This document shows, in pieces, positions 25,468-34,196 of a stretch of 64,000 bases of DNA; within the stretch, counting starts at the first letter, position 1; each line of letters starts with the position of its first letter. The notes beneath the pieces are model-generated. The model did no database searches. It had not been told where the DNA came from and saw only the letters and a program-made list of their open reading frames with translations. The stretch covers positions 970,562 to 1,034,561 of the forward strand of contig NZ_KE384533.1 of the NCBI RefSeq assembly GCF_000426525.1, read 5' to 3'. The stretch is from Nocardioides alkalitolerans DSM 16699 (lineage in GTDB: Bacteria > Actinomycetota > Actinomycetes > Propionibacteriales > Nocardioidaceae). Both the position numbers and the translations under genes were made by a program.

Positions 25468-26945
25468 CAGCCCGCCCGCCACGCGGCGGCGAGCTCGCGG
25501 CGCAGCCCCCGGTCCTCCGTGCCCTCCACGGAGATCTCGGGCCCCGGGTCGGCGCTGAGCTCGAACCGGACGCTCGCGATCGTGCCGGGCACGTCGACGC
25601 CGATGCTCACGCGCAGCGGCACGCCGGGCCGCTCGGCGGCGACGGCCCGTGCCACGGCGGTGGTGGTGGCGACGTGGTCGGGCCCGCTCACCCGGACCTC
25701 GCCGGCCCGGGCCTCCGCGCCGGTGCCGGACCCGGGGCGGACGTTGAGCGACCGCACCGTCGGGTCGCTCGAGATCGCGACCGCGGTCGGCACCATCGTC
25801 CGGTCGCCGGGCGCGAGGTGGACCTCCGCCCCCGGCCACGACAGCTCGACGCGTACGGCGTCCGTCGCCCCCGGCTGCGACTCCGTCAGCTGCGTCAGGG
25901 CCGCTGCGGCGGCCTCGGCGGACTCGCCCCGCAGGACCAGGCCCGCGCTGGTGCCGCGCACCGACTCGACCCCGGGCAGCTCCTGGGCCTCGGCGACGAG
26001 CGGTGCGAGCCGGGCCAGCTGGTCCGGGTCGGTGCCGGTGACGGCCTGGACGCCGGCCACGTCGGCTACCTGCACCAGCCCGATCCGGGGGTACGACGGG
26101 TGCGCCTCGGCGACCGCGGTGGCCTCCGGGAGGTCGGCCGGGTCGGTGACCCCGAGGCCGACGTAGCCGGGGCTGACCTTGACGAGGCCCAGCGGGACGG
26201 CGGCCTCGACGGTGCGGGCGAGGTCGGTCTCGCCCGCCAGCGCCGATCGTCCGGGCACCGTGAGCACGCGCCGCGAGTCGGCCGCGACGAGCTGGCCCCG
26301 CTCGTCGACCACGAGGTCGGCCGCGAGCGCGACGGCCTCGTCGGTGACGGACCAGAACACGCTGCCGGCCGGGTCGTCGTCGACCTCCTGCACCGTCACC
26401 CGGACCATCCGTGCCCCGACCCCGGCATCGGCGGCGAGCCCGACCACCTCGGGCGTCGTGGCGGCCCAGGTCAGCATCCCGGCGAGCGGCAGGTCGGTCT
26501 CCGGACGGGTGGCGTCGCCGTGCAGCGCGACCGTGGCGCTCACCCCGGCGACCTGGATCGCGGTCACCGGCGGCCCGGCGGTGGTGGGCCGCGGCGCTCG
26601 CTGGTCGGGCTCGCCGAGCCACAGGCGCAGCGTCGTCGTGCCGGAGAGGTCGCGTGCCCGCTCCACGACGGATGCCACGTCGGCCGGGTCGGACGCCGGG
26701 TCCATCCACACCACGGCCGAGCACGTCCAGCCGAACTTGTTGCGCACGCAGTCGGCGCGCTGGCCGTCGACCCCGGGCAGGTCGGCGAACGCCTCGGCGA
26801 CCTCGTCGCCGTCCAGCGGGACGGAGCAGCCGGAGACCAGGCCACCCAGGCCCACGACCCCGGCCACCGTCGCGGCGACCCGGGCGAGACGCCCGGGGCC
26901 GCGGCGGCGGCCGGGTTCGCGCCGTACGGCGTCAGCCCCGCGCAC
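25458..26945 (-). CDS. Putative lipoprotein, second of a tandem paralogous pair
   Basis: A 495-residue protein with a lipobox (GGLVSGC, Cys at about residue 40), so it is probably anchored outside the membrane. No enzyme domain is recognised. After the lipobox comes GDEVAEAFADLPGVDGQRADCVRNKFGWTCSAVV, whose layout matches the upstream lipoprotein (DAVDAIGELPGIDHARSSCDLSDCTVSI), including a pair of Cys. The remainder is Val/Ala-rich with repeated beta-strand-like modules. The GTG start at 26945 overlaps the upstream gene by 14 bases, so the pair is translationally coupled. Function unknown. Confidence 0.75.
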   Translation of the reverse strand: MRGADAVRREPGRRRGPGRLARVAATVAGVVGLGGLVSGCSVPLDGDEVAEAFADLPGVDGQRADCVRNKFGWTCSAVVWMDPASDPADVASVVERARDLSGTTTLRLWLGEPDQRAPRPTTAGPPVTAIQVAGVSATVALHGDATRPETDLPLAGMLTWAATTPEVVGLAADAGVGARMVRVTVQEVDDDPAGSVFWSVTDEAVALAADLVVDERGQLVAADSRRVLTVPGRSALAGETDLARTVEAAVPLGLVKVSPGYVGLGVTDPADLPEATAVAEAHPSYPRIGLVQVADVAGVQAVTGTDPDQLARLAPLVAEAQELPGVESVRGTSAGLVLRGESAEAAAAALTQLTESQPGATDAVRVELSWPGAEVHLAPGDRTMVPTAVAISSDPTVRSLNVRPGSGTGAEARAGEVRVSGPDHVATTTAVARAVAAERPGVPLRVSIGVDVPGTIASVRFELSADPGPEISVEGTEDRGLRRELAAAWRAGWEA

Positions 26946-28359
26946 CGGCCACCACCGCGTCCCAGGCGGCGACGCCCAGCTCGTTCTGCTCGTCGGTGCC
27001 GCCCACGCCCTCGGCGACCCACGTGCCGCCCTCGCGGTCGACCCGCAGCGTGACCCCGGGCGTGCGGCCCTCGGGGTCGACGGCGGTCACGCCGACGACG
27101 AGCGAGGTGGCACCGTCGAAGCCGCCGACGGCCGCCGCCACCGTGCGCACGCCGGTCGCGAGGTCGGGCGCCGCGAGCTCGACGCGGACGAAGGCCTCGG
27201 CGTCGTACGGCGGGTCCGCCTCGTCCTCGGGGTCGTCGGCCTCCATCTCCAGCACCTCGACGGTCGGGTCGGCGAGGAGCGCTCCCGCGAGCCGCAGGAG
27301 GGCGGTGCTGCCCGTGGTGCCGAGCTCGACGGTGGCGCCGTCCTGCGTCACGGTGAGGGGCACCCGGCCGGCGGCCTCCGGCTCGGTCGCCCGGAGCACG
27401 TCGACGACGCCGGCGGCCGCAGCGAGGTCGTCGACGTCGATCACGACCGTGGCGCCCTCCACGCGGGCGAAGGCGCCGGGCGCGCCCTCCAGCGTCGTGA
27501 GCAGGGCCCGGCGGTCGGCCTCGGTACCCGCCTCCGGGTCGGAGGCCGGACCCTCGGTCCCGTCCGTGCCGTCGGTGCCCTCGTCGTCCCGTGGGCCCTC
27601 CTCGTCGGCGCGGTAGGACAGCACGTTGCTGGTGACGGCCACCTCGACCGTCAGCCCGTCCGCGGCGGGGTCGTCGGCCAGCCGCGCCTCGAGCACCTCG
27701 GCCGTGGTCACGTCGGGCACGCCCAGCAGCACGCCGTCGCCGTCGACGACGGCGCCGGTCAGCCCGAGGGAGGCGTCGCCCTCCAGGTCGCGGACCAGCG
27801 CGACCTCGTCGGAGGGGAACTCGCGCTCGGCGACGAGCCGGGCGGCACCACCCGTGCTCTGCGTCCCACGGCCCACCGACAGCGTCGGCACCGGGAAGTC
27901 CTCGACCTCGGGCCAGAGCGCCTCGCCCAGGTCCCACGGGCTCGCGTCGTCGACGGTCGAGGTGCTGACCCGGGTGCGGCCGGTCGCCAGCACGATCGAG
28001 AGCGGCTCGGCGCCCGCAGCGGTGTCGAGCACGAGCGCGACGGCCGCGGGCTCGTCGTCCGGGTCGCTGCCGGCGTCGACCTCGAGCGATCCCGCGCCCT
28101 CGGTGCCCACGTCGACCGTGTCGGCGTCCGTCTCCCGGGCCGCGTCGAGGGCGGCGAGCAGCTCGTCGGCGGTCACGTCCGCCTCCGTGGAGATGCTCAC
28201 GGTGCAGTCGGAGAGGTCGCAGCTCGACCTCGCGTGGTCGATGCCGGGCAGCTCGCCGATCGCGTCGACGGCGTCCTCGTCGACGGAGGCGCACCCGGCG
28301 AGCAGGAGCACCCCGGCGAGGCCGGTGGCGAGCGGACCGAGGGCGCGGGGGCGAGGCAT
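26932..28359 (-). CDS. Putative lipoprotein, first of a tandem paralogous pair
   Basis: A 475-residue protein with a lipoprotein signal (GLAGVLLLAGC, Cys at residue 24). The mature part is strongly acidic, with an Asp/Glu/Gly/Thr-rich linker (EEGPRDDEGTDGTDG, about residue 250). Several segments resemble repeated beta-alpha-beta modules of 80-90 residues (VTADELLAALDAARE, TTAEVLEARLADDP, AAAAGVVDVLRATEP). The ATG at 28359 has AAGGGTGG upstream. I do not recognise the family. Its co-transcribed partner has the same N-terminal layout. Confidence 0.75.
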   Translation of the reverse strand: MPRPRALGPLATGLAGVLLLAGCASVDEDAVDAIGELPGIDHARSSCDLSDCTVSISTEADVTADELLAALDAARETDADTVDVGTEGAGSLEVDAGSDPDDEPAAVALVLDTAAGAEPLSIVLATGRTRVSTSTVDDASPWDLGEALWPEVEDFPVPTLSVGRGTQSTGGAARLVAEREFPSDEVALVRDLEGDASLGLTGAVVDGDGVLLGVPDVTTAEVLEARLADDPAADGLTVEVAVTSNVLSYRADEEGPRDDEGTDGTDGTEGPASDPEAGTEADRRALLTTLEGAPGAFARVEGATVVIDVDDLAAAAGVVDVLRATEPEAAGRVPLTVTQDGATVELGTTGSTALLRLAGALLADPTVEVLEMEADDPEDEADPPYDAEAFVRVELAAPDLATGVRTVAAAVGGFDGATSLVVGVTAVDPEGRTPGVTLRVDREGGTWVAEGVGGTDEQNELGVAAWDAVVAGARG

Positions 28360-28454
28360 GCGGACCACCCTTCCCCGCTCGCGGCGTTTCGCACCTGAGC
28401 ACGCGGGCCCGGTCCGCCGAGGAGCGGCCGAGCGGCGTCGTACCCGCGCGCCGT

Positions 28455-28460
28455 TAGGAT
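28455..28460 (+). promoter_or_regulatory. -10 (TAGGAT) of purD, leaderless spacing
   Basis: TAGGAT ends eight bases before the purD GTG, placing the transcription start at or next to the start codon. Confidence 0.6.
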
Positions 28461-28468
28461 CGGCGCCC

Positions 28469-29749
28469 GTGACGACCTCTCCGCAGAGCGCCCTGAAGAC
28501 GCTGGTCATCGGCACCGGCGGCCGCGAGCACGCCCTGGCCCGTGCCCTCTCGCTCGACCCCGGGGTCGCCGAGGTGCACGCCGCCCCCGGCAACCCGGGC
28601 ATCGCCGACGTCGCCGCGCTCCACGAGGTCGACCCGCTCGACCCGGCCGCGGTCGCCGCCCTCGCCCAGCGCCTCGCCGTCGACCTCGTGGTCGTCGGGC
28701 CCGAGGCGCCGCTCGTCGCGGGCGTGGCCGACGCGGTGCGCGAGGCCGGCATCGCCTGCTTCGGCCCGTCGGGGGAGGCTGCCCGGCTCGAGGGCTCGAA
28801 GGCCTTCGCGAAGGACGTCATGGCCGCCGCCGGCGTGCCCACCGCCGAGGCGCGCGTGTGCACGACGCCCGCGGAGGTCGAGGCCGCGCTGGACGCGTTC
28901 GGGGCGCCGTACGTGGTGAAGGACGACGGCCTCGCCGCCGGGAAGGGCGTCGTGGTGACCGTCGACCGCCAGGAGGCCGTCGACCACGCCGCCGGCTGCG
29001 AGCGCGTCGTGATCGAGGACTACCTCGACGGCCCGGAGGTCTCGCTGTTCGCGCTGACCGACGGCGCGACCGTCTACCCGCTGCAGCCCGCGCAGGACTT
29101 CAAGCGCATCTTCGACGGCGACGAGGGCCCCAACACGGGCGGCATGGGCGCCTACACGCCGCTGCCCTGGGCGCCGGCCGGCCTGGTCGACGAGGTGCTG
29201 CGCGACGTGCTGCAGCCGACCGTCGACGAGATGGCCCGCCGCGGCACGCCCTTCGCGGGCCTGCTCTACGCCGGCCTCGCGCTCACCTCGCGCGGCACCC
29301 GGGTCGTCGAGTTCAACGCCCGCTTCGGCGACCCCGAGACCCAGCCGCTGATGGCGCTGCTCGACTCGCCGCTCTCGCCGCTGCTGCTCGGCGCCGCGAC
29401 CGGCACGCTCGCCGAGGTGCCCCCGCCCGTGTGGAAGGACGGCTCGGCGCTCGCGGTGGTGCTGGCCTCGAAGGGCTACCCCGAGACCTCGTCGAGCGGC
29501 GACGTCATCTCGGGCCTCGCCGAGGCCGAGGCGCTCGACGGGGTCCACGTCGTCCACGCCGGTACGGCGCGCGACGGCGCCGACGTCGTCACCGCCGGCG
29601 GGCGCGTGCTGGCCGTCACCGCGGTCGGGGCCGACCTCTCCCTGGCGCGGGCCGCGGCGTACGCCGGGGTGGCCGAGATCGACTTCGACGGCGCGCAGCA
29701 CCGCACCGACATCGCCCTGGCCGCGGCGCAGGGCGAGATCGCGCTCTGA
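28469..29749 (+). CDS. purD: Phosphoribosylamine--glycine ligase (GAR synthetase)
   Basis: A 426-residue ATP-grasp enzyme for the second step of purine synthesis. It has the N-terminal LVIGTGGREHALARAL (usually GSGGREHA; here Thr replaces the first Ser), ATP-grasp residues in VVKDDGLAAGKGVVV, DFKRIFDGDEGPNTGGMGAYTP, and metal/ATP ligands in EFNARFGDPETQ. The GTG at 28469 is chosen because it is the first in-frame start after a TAGGAT -10. Other purine genes (purA, B, C, S, Q, L) are scattered on the same strand. Confidence 0.96.
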   Translation: MTTSPQSALKTLVIGTGGREHALARALSLDPGVAEVHAAPGNPGIADVAALHEVDPLDPAAVAALAQRLAVDLVVVGPEAPLVAGVADAVREAGIACFGPSGEAARLEGSKAFAKDVMAAAGVPTAEARVCTTPAEVEAALDAFGAPYVVKDDGLAAGKGVVVTVDRQEAVDHAAGCERVVIEDYLDGPEVSLFALTDGATVYPLQPAQDFKRIFDGDEGPNTGGMGAYTPLPWAPAGLVDEVLRDVLQPTVDEMARRGTPFAGLLYAGLALTSRGTRVVEFNARFGDPETQPLMALLDSPLSPLLLGAATGTLAEVPPPVWKDGSALAVVLASKGYPETSSSGDVISGLAEAEALDGVHVVHAGTARDGADVVTAGGRVLAVTAVGADLSLARAAAYAGVAEIDFDGAQHRTDIALAAAQGEIAL

Positions 29750-29758
29750 GGTCTCCCC

Positions 29759-30781
29759 TCAGTACTTGCCGAAGTTCTGCACGTAGTAGGTGCGACCGTT
29801 CGCGTCGACGGTGACGCCGACCCCGATGTGGGTGAAGTCGCCGAGGATGTTGCGGCGGTGGCCGTCGCTGTTCATCCAGGCCGGGACGACGCCGGTGACG
29901 GTGTAGCCGTAGGCGATGTTCTCCGCCGCCCGGCGCCAGCCGGCGGGCATCTGGTCGGCGTAGCTCGGGTTGTGCGAGAAGTCGCCGGTGGCGGCCATCC
30001 GGTCCGACCAGCGCTGCGCCACGGTGTTGATGGCGGAGTACTGCGCGAGCGGCGGGAGCCCGGCCTCGGCGCGCGCGGCGTTCGTGTCGGCCACGATGCG
30101 GTTGCGGGCCACGGCGAGGTCGGACTGCGGCGGGGCCGGGGCGCCGACCGTCACGCTCACCCAGCCGCTGCCGACCCAGGTGCCGCCGGCGGTCGCGACG
30201 GTGCGGAAGGTGCGCGTGGCGGCGGTCGAGCCGGCCGGGTGGCTGATGCCGTAGTTGCGGTAGGACGGCAGCGACTGCACGGTCGTCCAGGTCCCGCCAC
30301 GACGCTCCTGGAGCGTGAAGGTGCCGGCGTCGGGCAGGAACGTCGAGCGGGCCGCGAGCTGGATCGTGCCGCCCGGGTCGACCCGGGGGGTCGTGGTCGT
30401 GAGCGCCGTCGACGGGCCGGCGGGCCCGACGTCCACCGTCGCGGTGCGGCTGTAGACCCAGGTGCGGGAGTCGGCCTTCGCCGCGACCCGGAAGGTGCGC
30501 GCGCCCGTCGTGCTGCCCACGGCGAAGGTGAAGCCGTAGTTGCGGTACGACGGCAGCTCCTGCGCCGACACCCACGTGCCGCCGCGCAGCTCCTGGAGCC
30601 GGAACCCGCCCGCCAGCGGGACGAAGGACGAGCGCACGGCGACGCTCACCTTGCCGCCCGCCGCCACCGAGGTGGGGGACATCGTCAGCGTGGTCGTGCT
30701 CGCCGCCATCGCGGGCGGTGAGGCGACGAGGAACATCCCCGCCACCAGGGAGAGGACGAGACCGGACAGGGCCTTCCGCAT
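29759..30781 (-). CDS. Secreted CAP-domain (SCP-like) protein with two N-terminal repeats
   Basis: A 340-residue protein with a Sec signal peptide (residues 1-27, cleavage after AMA). Two ~90-residue Ig-like repeats follow (about 29-119 and 122-212); both contain the block LQE-RGGTW...LPSYRNYG. A CAP/SCP domain (222-340) has NAARAEAGLPPL, HNP, AENIAYGY, WMNSDGHRRNIL and GVGV. Bacterial CAP domains are extracellular and often calcium- or lipid-binding; the activity is unknown. The ATG has GAGGAGC upstream. The gene ends 10 bases from purD, convergently. Confidence 0.9.
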   Translation of the reverse strand: MRKALSGLVLSLVAGMFLVASPPAMAASTTTLTMSPTSVAAGGKVSVAVRSSFVPLAGGFRLQELRGGTWVSAQELPSYRNYGFTFAVGSTTGARTFRVAAKADSRTWVYSRTATVDVGPAGPSTALTTTTPRVDPGGTIQLAARSTFLPDAGTFTLQERRGGTWTTVQSLPSYRNYGISHPAGSTAATRTFRTVATAGGTWVGSGWVSVTVGAPAPPQSDLAVARNRIVADTNAARAEAGLPPLAQYSAINTVAQRWSDRMAATGDFSHNPSYADQMPAGWRRAAENIAYGYTVTGVVPAWMNSDGHRRNILGDFTHIGVGVTVDANGRTYYVQNFGKY

Positions 30782-30962
30782 GTGAGCTCCTCGTTCGCCG
30801 GAGAACGCCACCGGGGAGGACCGCCGGTGGCCGTGGGGCCCATCCTCCGTCCTCCCGTGCGGTCCCGCCACCACTTCCGCGGGTTCCACCCGGAGGGAGG
30901 GGCAAGGGCGGGGGCGGCCAGCGGGGGCGGACGGGCGCCGTACGCATGGGAGGATGGCGGGC

Positions 30963-32390
30963 GTGAGTCGCGCATCGGTGCCCAACGTCCTCGCCACGCG
31001 GTACGCCGCACCCGACCTCGCCGGCATCTGGTCGCCGGAGCACAAGATCGTGCTCGAGCGCCGGCTCTGGATCGCCGTGCTCCGCGCCCAGCGCGACCTC
31101 GGCATCGACGTGCCCGACGGTGTCGTCGAGGCCTACGAGGCGGTCGTCGACCAGGTCGACCTCGCCTCCATCGCGGCCCGGGAGCGGGTCACGCGCCACG
31201 ACGTGAAGGCCCGCATCGAGGAGTTCTGCGCCCTCGCCGGCCACGAGCACATCCACAAGGGCATGACCTCGCGCGACCTCACGGAGAACGTCGAGCAGCT
31301 GCAGGTGCAGCAGTCGCTGCTCCTCGTGCGCGACCGCGCGATCGCCGCCCTGACCCGCCTCGCGCGGCTCGCCAGCGAGCACGAGACCACCGTCATGGCT
31401 GGCCGCTCCCACAACGTCGCGGCCCAGGCCACGACGCTCGGCAAGCGCTTCGCGACGATCGCCGACGAGATGCTCGTGGCCGTCCAGCGCGTCGACGAGC
31501 TGCTGGCGCGCTACCCGCTGCGCGGCATCAAGGGCCCGGTCGGCACGGCGCAGGACATGCTCGACCTGCTCGGCGGCGACGCCGACAAGCTCGGCGAGCT
31601 CGAGTCGCGGGTCGCGGCCCACCTGGGCTTCGACCACGTGCTCACCTCGGTCGGCCAGGTCTACCCCCGCTCGCTCGACTTCGAGGTCGTCTCCGCGCTC
31701 GTGCAGCTGGTGGCCGGCCCGTCGAACCTCGCCACGACGATCCGGCTCATGGCCGGCATCGAGCTGGTGACGGAGGGCTTCAAGGAGGGCCAGGTCGGCT
31801 CCTCGGCCATGCCCCACAAGATGAACACCCGCTCCTGCGAGCGCGTCAACGGCCTCGCCGTGATCCTGCGCGGACACCTCTCGATGGTCGGCGAGCTGGC
31901 CGGCGACCAGTGGAACGAGGGCGACGTGTCGTGCTCCGTCGTGCGGCGCGTGGCGCTGCCCGACGCGTTCTTCGCGAGCGACGGGCTCTTCCAGACCTTC
32001 CTCACCGTGCTCGACGAGTTCGGGGCCTTCCCGGCCGTCATCCAGCGCGAGCTCGACCGCTACCTGCCGTTCCTCGCCACCACCAAGGTGCTGATGTCGG
32101 CGGTGCGCAACGGCGTCGGTCGCGAGAGCGCCCACGAGGCCATCAAGGAGCACGCCGTCGGCGTCGCGCTCGAGATGCGGCAGGGCCTCGCGGTGAACGA
32201 CCTCTACGAGCGCCTCGCCGCCGACGCACGCCTCGGGCTGAGCCGGGCGCAGATCGACGCCCTCGTGGCCGAGCCGATCGCCTTCACCGGCGCCGCGGTG
32301 GCCCAGGTGCAGGCCGTCGTGGCGCGCGTCGAGGCGCTCGCGCAGCAGCACCCGGACGCGGCGGCGTACGCGCCCGGCGACATCCTCTGA
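30963..32390 (+). CDS. purB: Adenylosuccinate lyase
   Basis: A 475-residue fumarase-superfamily enzyme that cleaves SAICAR and adenylosuccinate, acting in both the IMP and AMP branches. Signature SSAMPHKMNTRSCERV lies near residue 280. Other conserved stretches are GHEHIHKGMTSRDLTEN and MAGRSHNVAAQATTLGKR. Two starts compete: ATG 30954, which abuts GGAGG, and GTG 30963, nine bases from GGAGG and seven bases after GAGGAT. The second gives MSRASVPNVLATRYA, close to mycobacterial PurB, and is chosen. Confidence 0.96.
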   Translation: MSRASVPNVLATRYAAPDLAGIWSPEHKIVLERRLWIAVLRAQRDLGIDVPDGVVEAYEAVVDQVDLASIAARERVTRHDVKARIEEFCALAGHEHIHKGMTSRDLTENVEQLQVQQSLLLVRDRAIAALTRLARLASEHETTVMAGRSHNVAAQATTLGKRFATIADEMLVAVQRVDELLARYPLRGIKGPVGTAQDMLDLLGGDADKLGELESRVAAHLGFDHVLTSVGQVYPRSLDFEVVSALVQLVAGPSNLATTIRLMAGIELVTEGFKEGQVGSSAMPHKMNTRSCERVNGLAVILRGHLSMVGELAGDQWNEGDVSCSVVRRVALPDAFFASDGLFQTFLTVLDEFGAFPAVIQRELDRYLPFLATTKVLMSAVRNGVGRESAHEAIKEHAVGVALEMRQGLAVNDLYERLAADARLGLSRAQIDALVAEPIAFTGAAVAQVQAVVARVEALAQQHPDAAAYAPGDIL

Positions 32391-32466
32391 GGCACGGCCC
32401 CCGGGGCGCCGTTCACCGGACCGTCGGCCGCTCGGGGGTTGTCAGGCGGCGCCCGACGGGGTTTGC

Positions 32467-33036
32467 ATGGAGCGCATGGACATCTCGGGAACCATGACCA
32501 CGACCCCTGCCCACCCCTCGACCGACGCCGGTCCCGGTCGCCGCCGCGGCCTCGGCCGGCGCCTCGGCACCCTCCTCGGTGCGGGCGTCCTCGCCGCCGG
32601 TGCCGCCGTCGCGACCGCCTCGCCGGCCTCGGCCCTCACCCACTCCGAGGCCGCCGGTCAGCTCCGCGCCGCGGGCATCTCCATCTCCTCCTCCGGCGGC
32701 TGCAGCGACCAGGGCACGCCCACCTGCACGTCGCTGACCGGCGTCCGGCAGGCCACGATCTCCGGTGCGATCACCCTGAAGAACGCCTCCGGCTGCGCCC
32801 TCAACGTCACCGGCGGCACGGAGGTCGGCCACGCCGGCGGCACCTACAGCCACGGCAACGGCTACAAGCTCGACTTCTCGCTCTCGAGCTGCCTCACGTC
32901 GTACGTGCAGAACACGTTCACCTACGTCGGCACCCGTGGCGACGGGGCCGCCCTCTACCGCGCGGGCTCGGGCAACGAGTACGCCAAGGAGGGCAACCAC
33001 TGGGACGTGACCTACTACAACTGCGGCGGCTGCTGA
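32467..33036 (+). CDS. Small secreted Cys-rich protein with a peptidase M15/Hedgehog-like metal motif
   Basis: Up to 189 residues. A twin-Arg-like basic stretch (GRRRGLGRRLG) and a hydrophobic core form a signal peptide ending ASPASA (about residue 56). The mature ~133-residue domain has six Cys (79, 87, 110, 142, 186, 189), consistent with three disulfides. S128-H129-x-x-G132-x-x-x-D136 has the spacing of the M15 SxHxxGxAxD zinc motif, and H178 in NHWDV could be the third ligand. Inferred: a secreted metallopeptidase-like or substrate-binding domain. Start uncertain: ATG 32467, 32476 or 32494, none with a strong ribosome-binding site. Confidence 0.75.
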   Translation: MERMDISGTMTTTPAHPSTDAGPGRRRGLGRRLGTLLGAGVLAAGAAVATASPASALTHSEAAGQLRAAGISISSSGGCSDQGTPTCTSLTGVRQATISGAITLKNASGCALNVTGGTEVGHAGGTYSHGNGYKLDFSLSSCLTSYVQNTFTYVGTRGDGAALYRAGSGNEYAKEGNHWDVTYYNCGGC

Positions 33037-33093
33037 CCCGCACCTGAGCAGCACCTGACCCGCACCGCCGGCTCCCCGCGGGGAGGTCCGGAC

Positions 33094-33134
33094 GCAGGAG
33101 GACCCGACGTACGCCGTACGTCGGGTCCTCCTGC
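33094..33134. terminator. Perfect 19-bp hairpin between convergent genes
   Basis: GCAGGAGGACCCGACGTAC (33094-33112) and its exact complement (33116-33134) around a 3-nt loop, between the small secreted protein gene and mhuD. It can terminate both. No T-tract. Confidence 0.8.
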
Positions 33135-33155
33135 CGTGCGAGGGGTGCGGTGGCC

Positions 33156-33461
33156 TCAGGCGGGCTTGACGTCCAGCACGACCTCGAACTCCAGGAGGTC
33201 GGCGCCCGACGCGACCGGCTTCTCGCGCTCGCCGGCGTGCGCCGCACGGCCGTCACCGTCGCGCCACGCCTCGAAGGCGGCGTCGTCGGCCCAGTGGGTG
33301 ACGACGAAGTAGCGCTCCTCGCCGGCGGTGGGGCGCAGCAGCTGGAAGCCGAGGAACCCGGGGGTCCCGTCGATCGTGCCGGCACGGGCGGCGAACCGCT
33401 CCTCGAGGTGGGGGCCGGCCTGCGGCGGGACGGAGATGGCGTTGATCTTCACGACGGACAT
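33156..33461 (-). CDS. mhuD: MhuD-type heme-degrading monooxygenase
   Basis: A 101-residue ABM-fold protein. By memory it closely resembles mycobacterial MhuD: VVKINAI, GTPGFLGFQLLRP, EERYFVVTHW and LLEFEVVLDV. The three residues important in MhuD are at the same positions: Asn7, Trp66 and His75 (heme ligand). MhuD opens heme to mycobilin and releases iron without CO. It acts in the cytosol in iron recovery. TACGCT at 33468-33473 sits six bases before the ATG (leaderless). It is divergent from another ABM-domain gene. No heme-uptake genes are adjacent. Confidence 0.9.
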   Translation of the reverse strand: MSVVKINAISVPPQAGPHLEERFAARAGTIDGTPGFLGFQLLRPTAGEERYFVVTHWADDAAFEAWRDGDGRAAHAGEREKPVASGADLLEFEVVLDVKPA

Positions 33462-33564
33462 GCCGCGAGCGTACGACGCGGGGCCGCGACGCCCCGGGGG
33501 CCGTGGGGGAGGTCACCCCCGCGCGGTGTGGGCCCCGTCCGGGGCGGCGGCGGAGCATGGCCGC

Positions 33565-34191
33565 ATGAGCGACACCGCCGGGCCGGCCGCCGACGCGCCC
33601 GCCCCCTCCGAGCCGGTGACGGTCGCGATCACCCGGCACGCGGACCTCGTGCACACGGCCGAGATGATGGCGTGGATCCGGGCGGGCACGACACTCGCCG
33701 AGCACTTCCCGGGCTTCCTCGGCCACGGGTTCGTGCGCTCGGGCCCCGACGACGACGCGTGGCACATGCTCTACCGGTTCGCCGACGCCGAGGCGCTCGC
33801 GGGCTGGGAGGCCTCCTCGGAGCGGCGCTGGTGGCTGGGGGCCGCGCAGGGTCTGGTGGGGGACGTGCGCGTGCTGCGGATGACCGGTATCGAGGGCTGG
33901 TTCGACCCGCCCGCCAGCCACGACGTCGAGCACCTCGGGCTCGTGCTGCCGACGACCCCGCCGCCGCGGTGGAAGCAGGCCGTCACGATCTTCCTCGTCT
34001 TCCTGCCGCTGAGCCTGCTGCTCGGCGGGCTCGCCGCGACGTTCCTGACCGACCTCTGGTGGCCGCTCCGCACGCTCGCGACGACGATGGTCGCGACCCC
34101 GCTGATGGTGTTCCTCGGGCTGCCGTGGATCACGCGGAAGATGGACTGGTGGCTGCACGGCCGACCGGCCCCGTGGCGCCGACTAGGGTGA
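33565..34191 (+). CDS. ABM-domain protein with two C-terminal membrane helices
   Basis: A 208-residue protein with an N-terminal antibiotic-biosynthesis-monooxygenase-like domain (about residues 15-120: VTVAITRHADLVHTAEMMAWIRAGTT...FPGFLGHGFVRSG) and two membrane helices (about 137-160 and 172-190). This layout matches COG3224-type proteins of unknown function. The ATG at 33565 is preceded by GAGCAT with a six-base gap; longer frames start inside mhuD on the other strand and are rejected. It is divergent from mhuD and six bases upstream of the purC start. Confidence 0.8.
   Translation: MSDTAGPAADAPAPSEPVTVAITRHADLVHTAEMMAWIRAGTTLAEHFPGFLGHGFVRSGPDDDAWHMLYRFADAEALAGWEASSERRWWLGAAQGLVGDVRVLRMTGIEGWFDPPASHDVEHLGLVLPTTPPPRWKQAVTIFLVFLPLSLLLGGLAATFLTDLWWPLRTLATTMVATPLMVFLGLPWITRKMDWWLHGRPAPWRRLG
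34184..34189 (+). promoter_or_regulatory. -10 (TAGGGT) of purC, leaderless spacing
   Basis: TAGGGT overlaps the stop region of the preceding gene and ends seven bases before GTG 34197, favouring that start over GTG 34188. Confidence 0.55.
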
Positions 34192-34196
34192 TCGCC

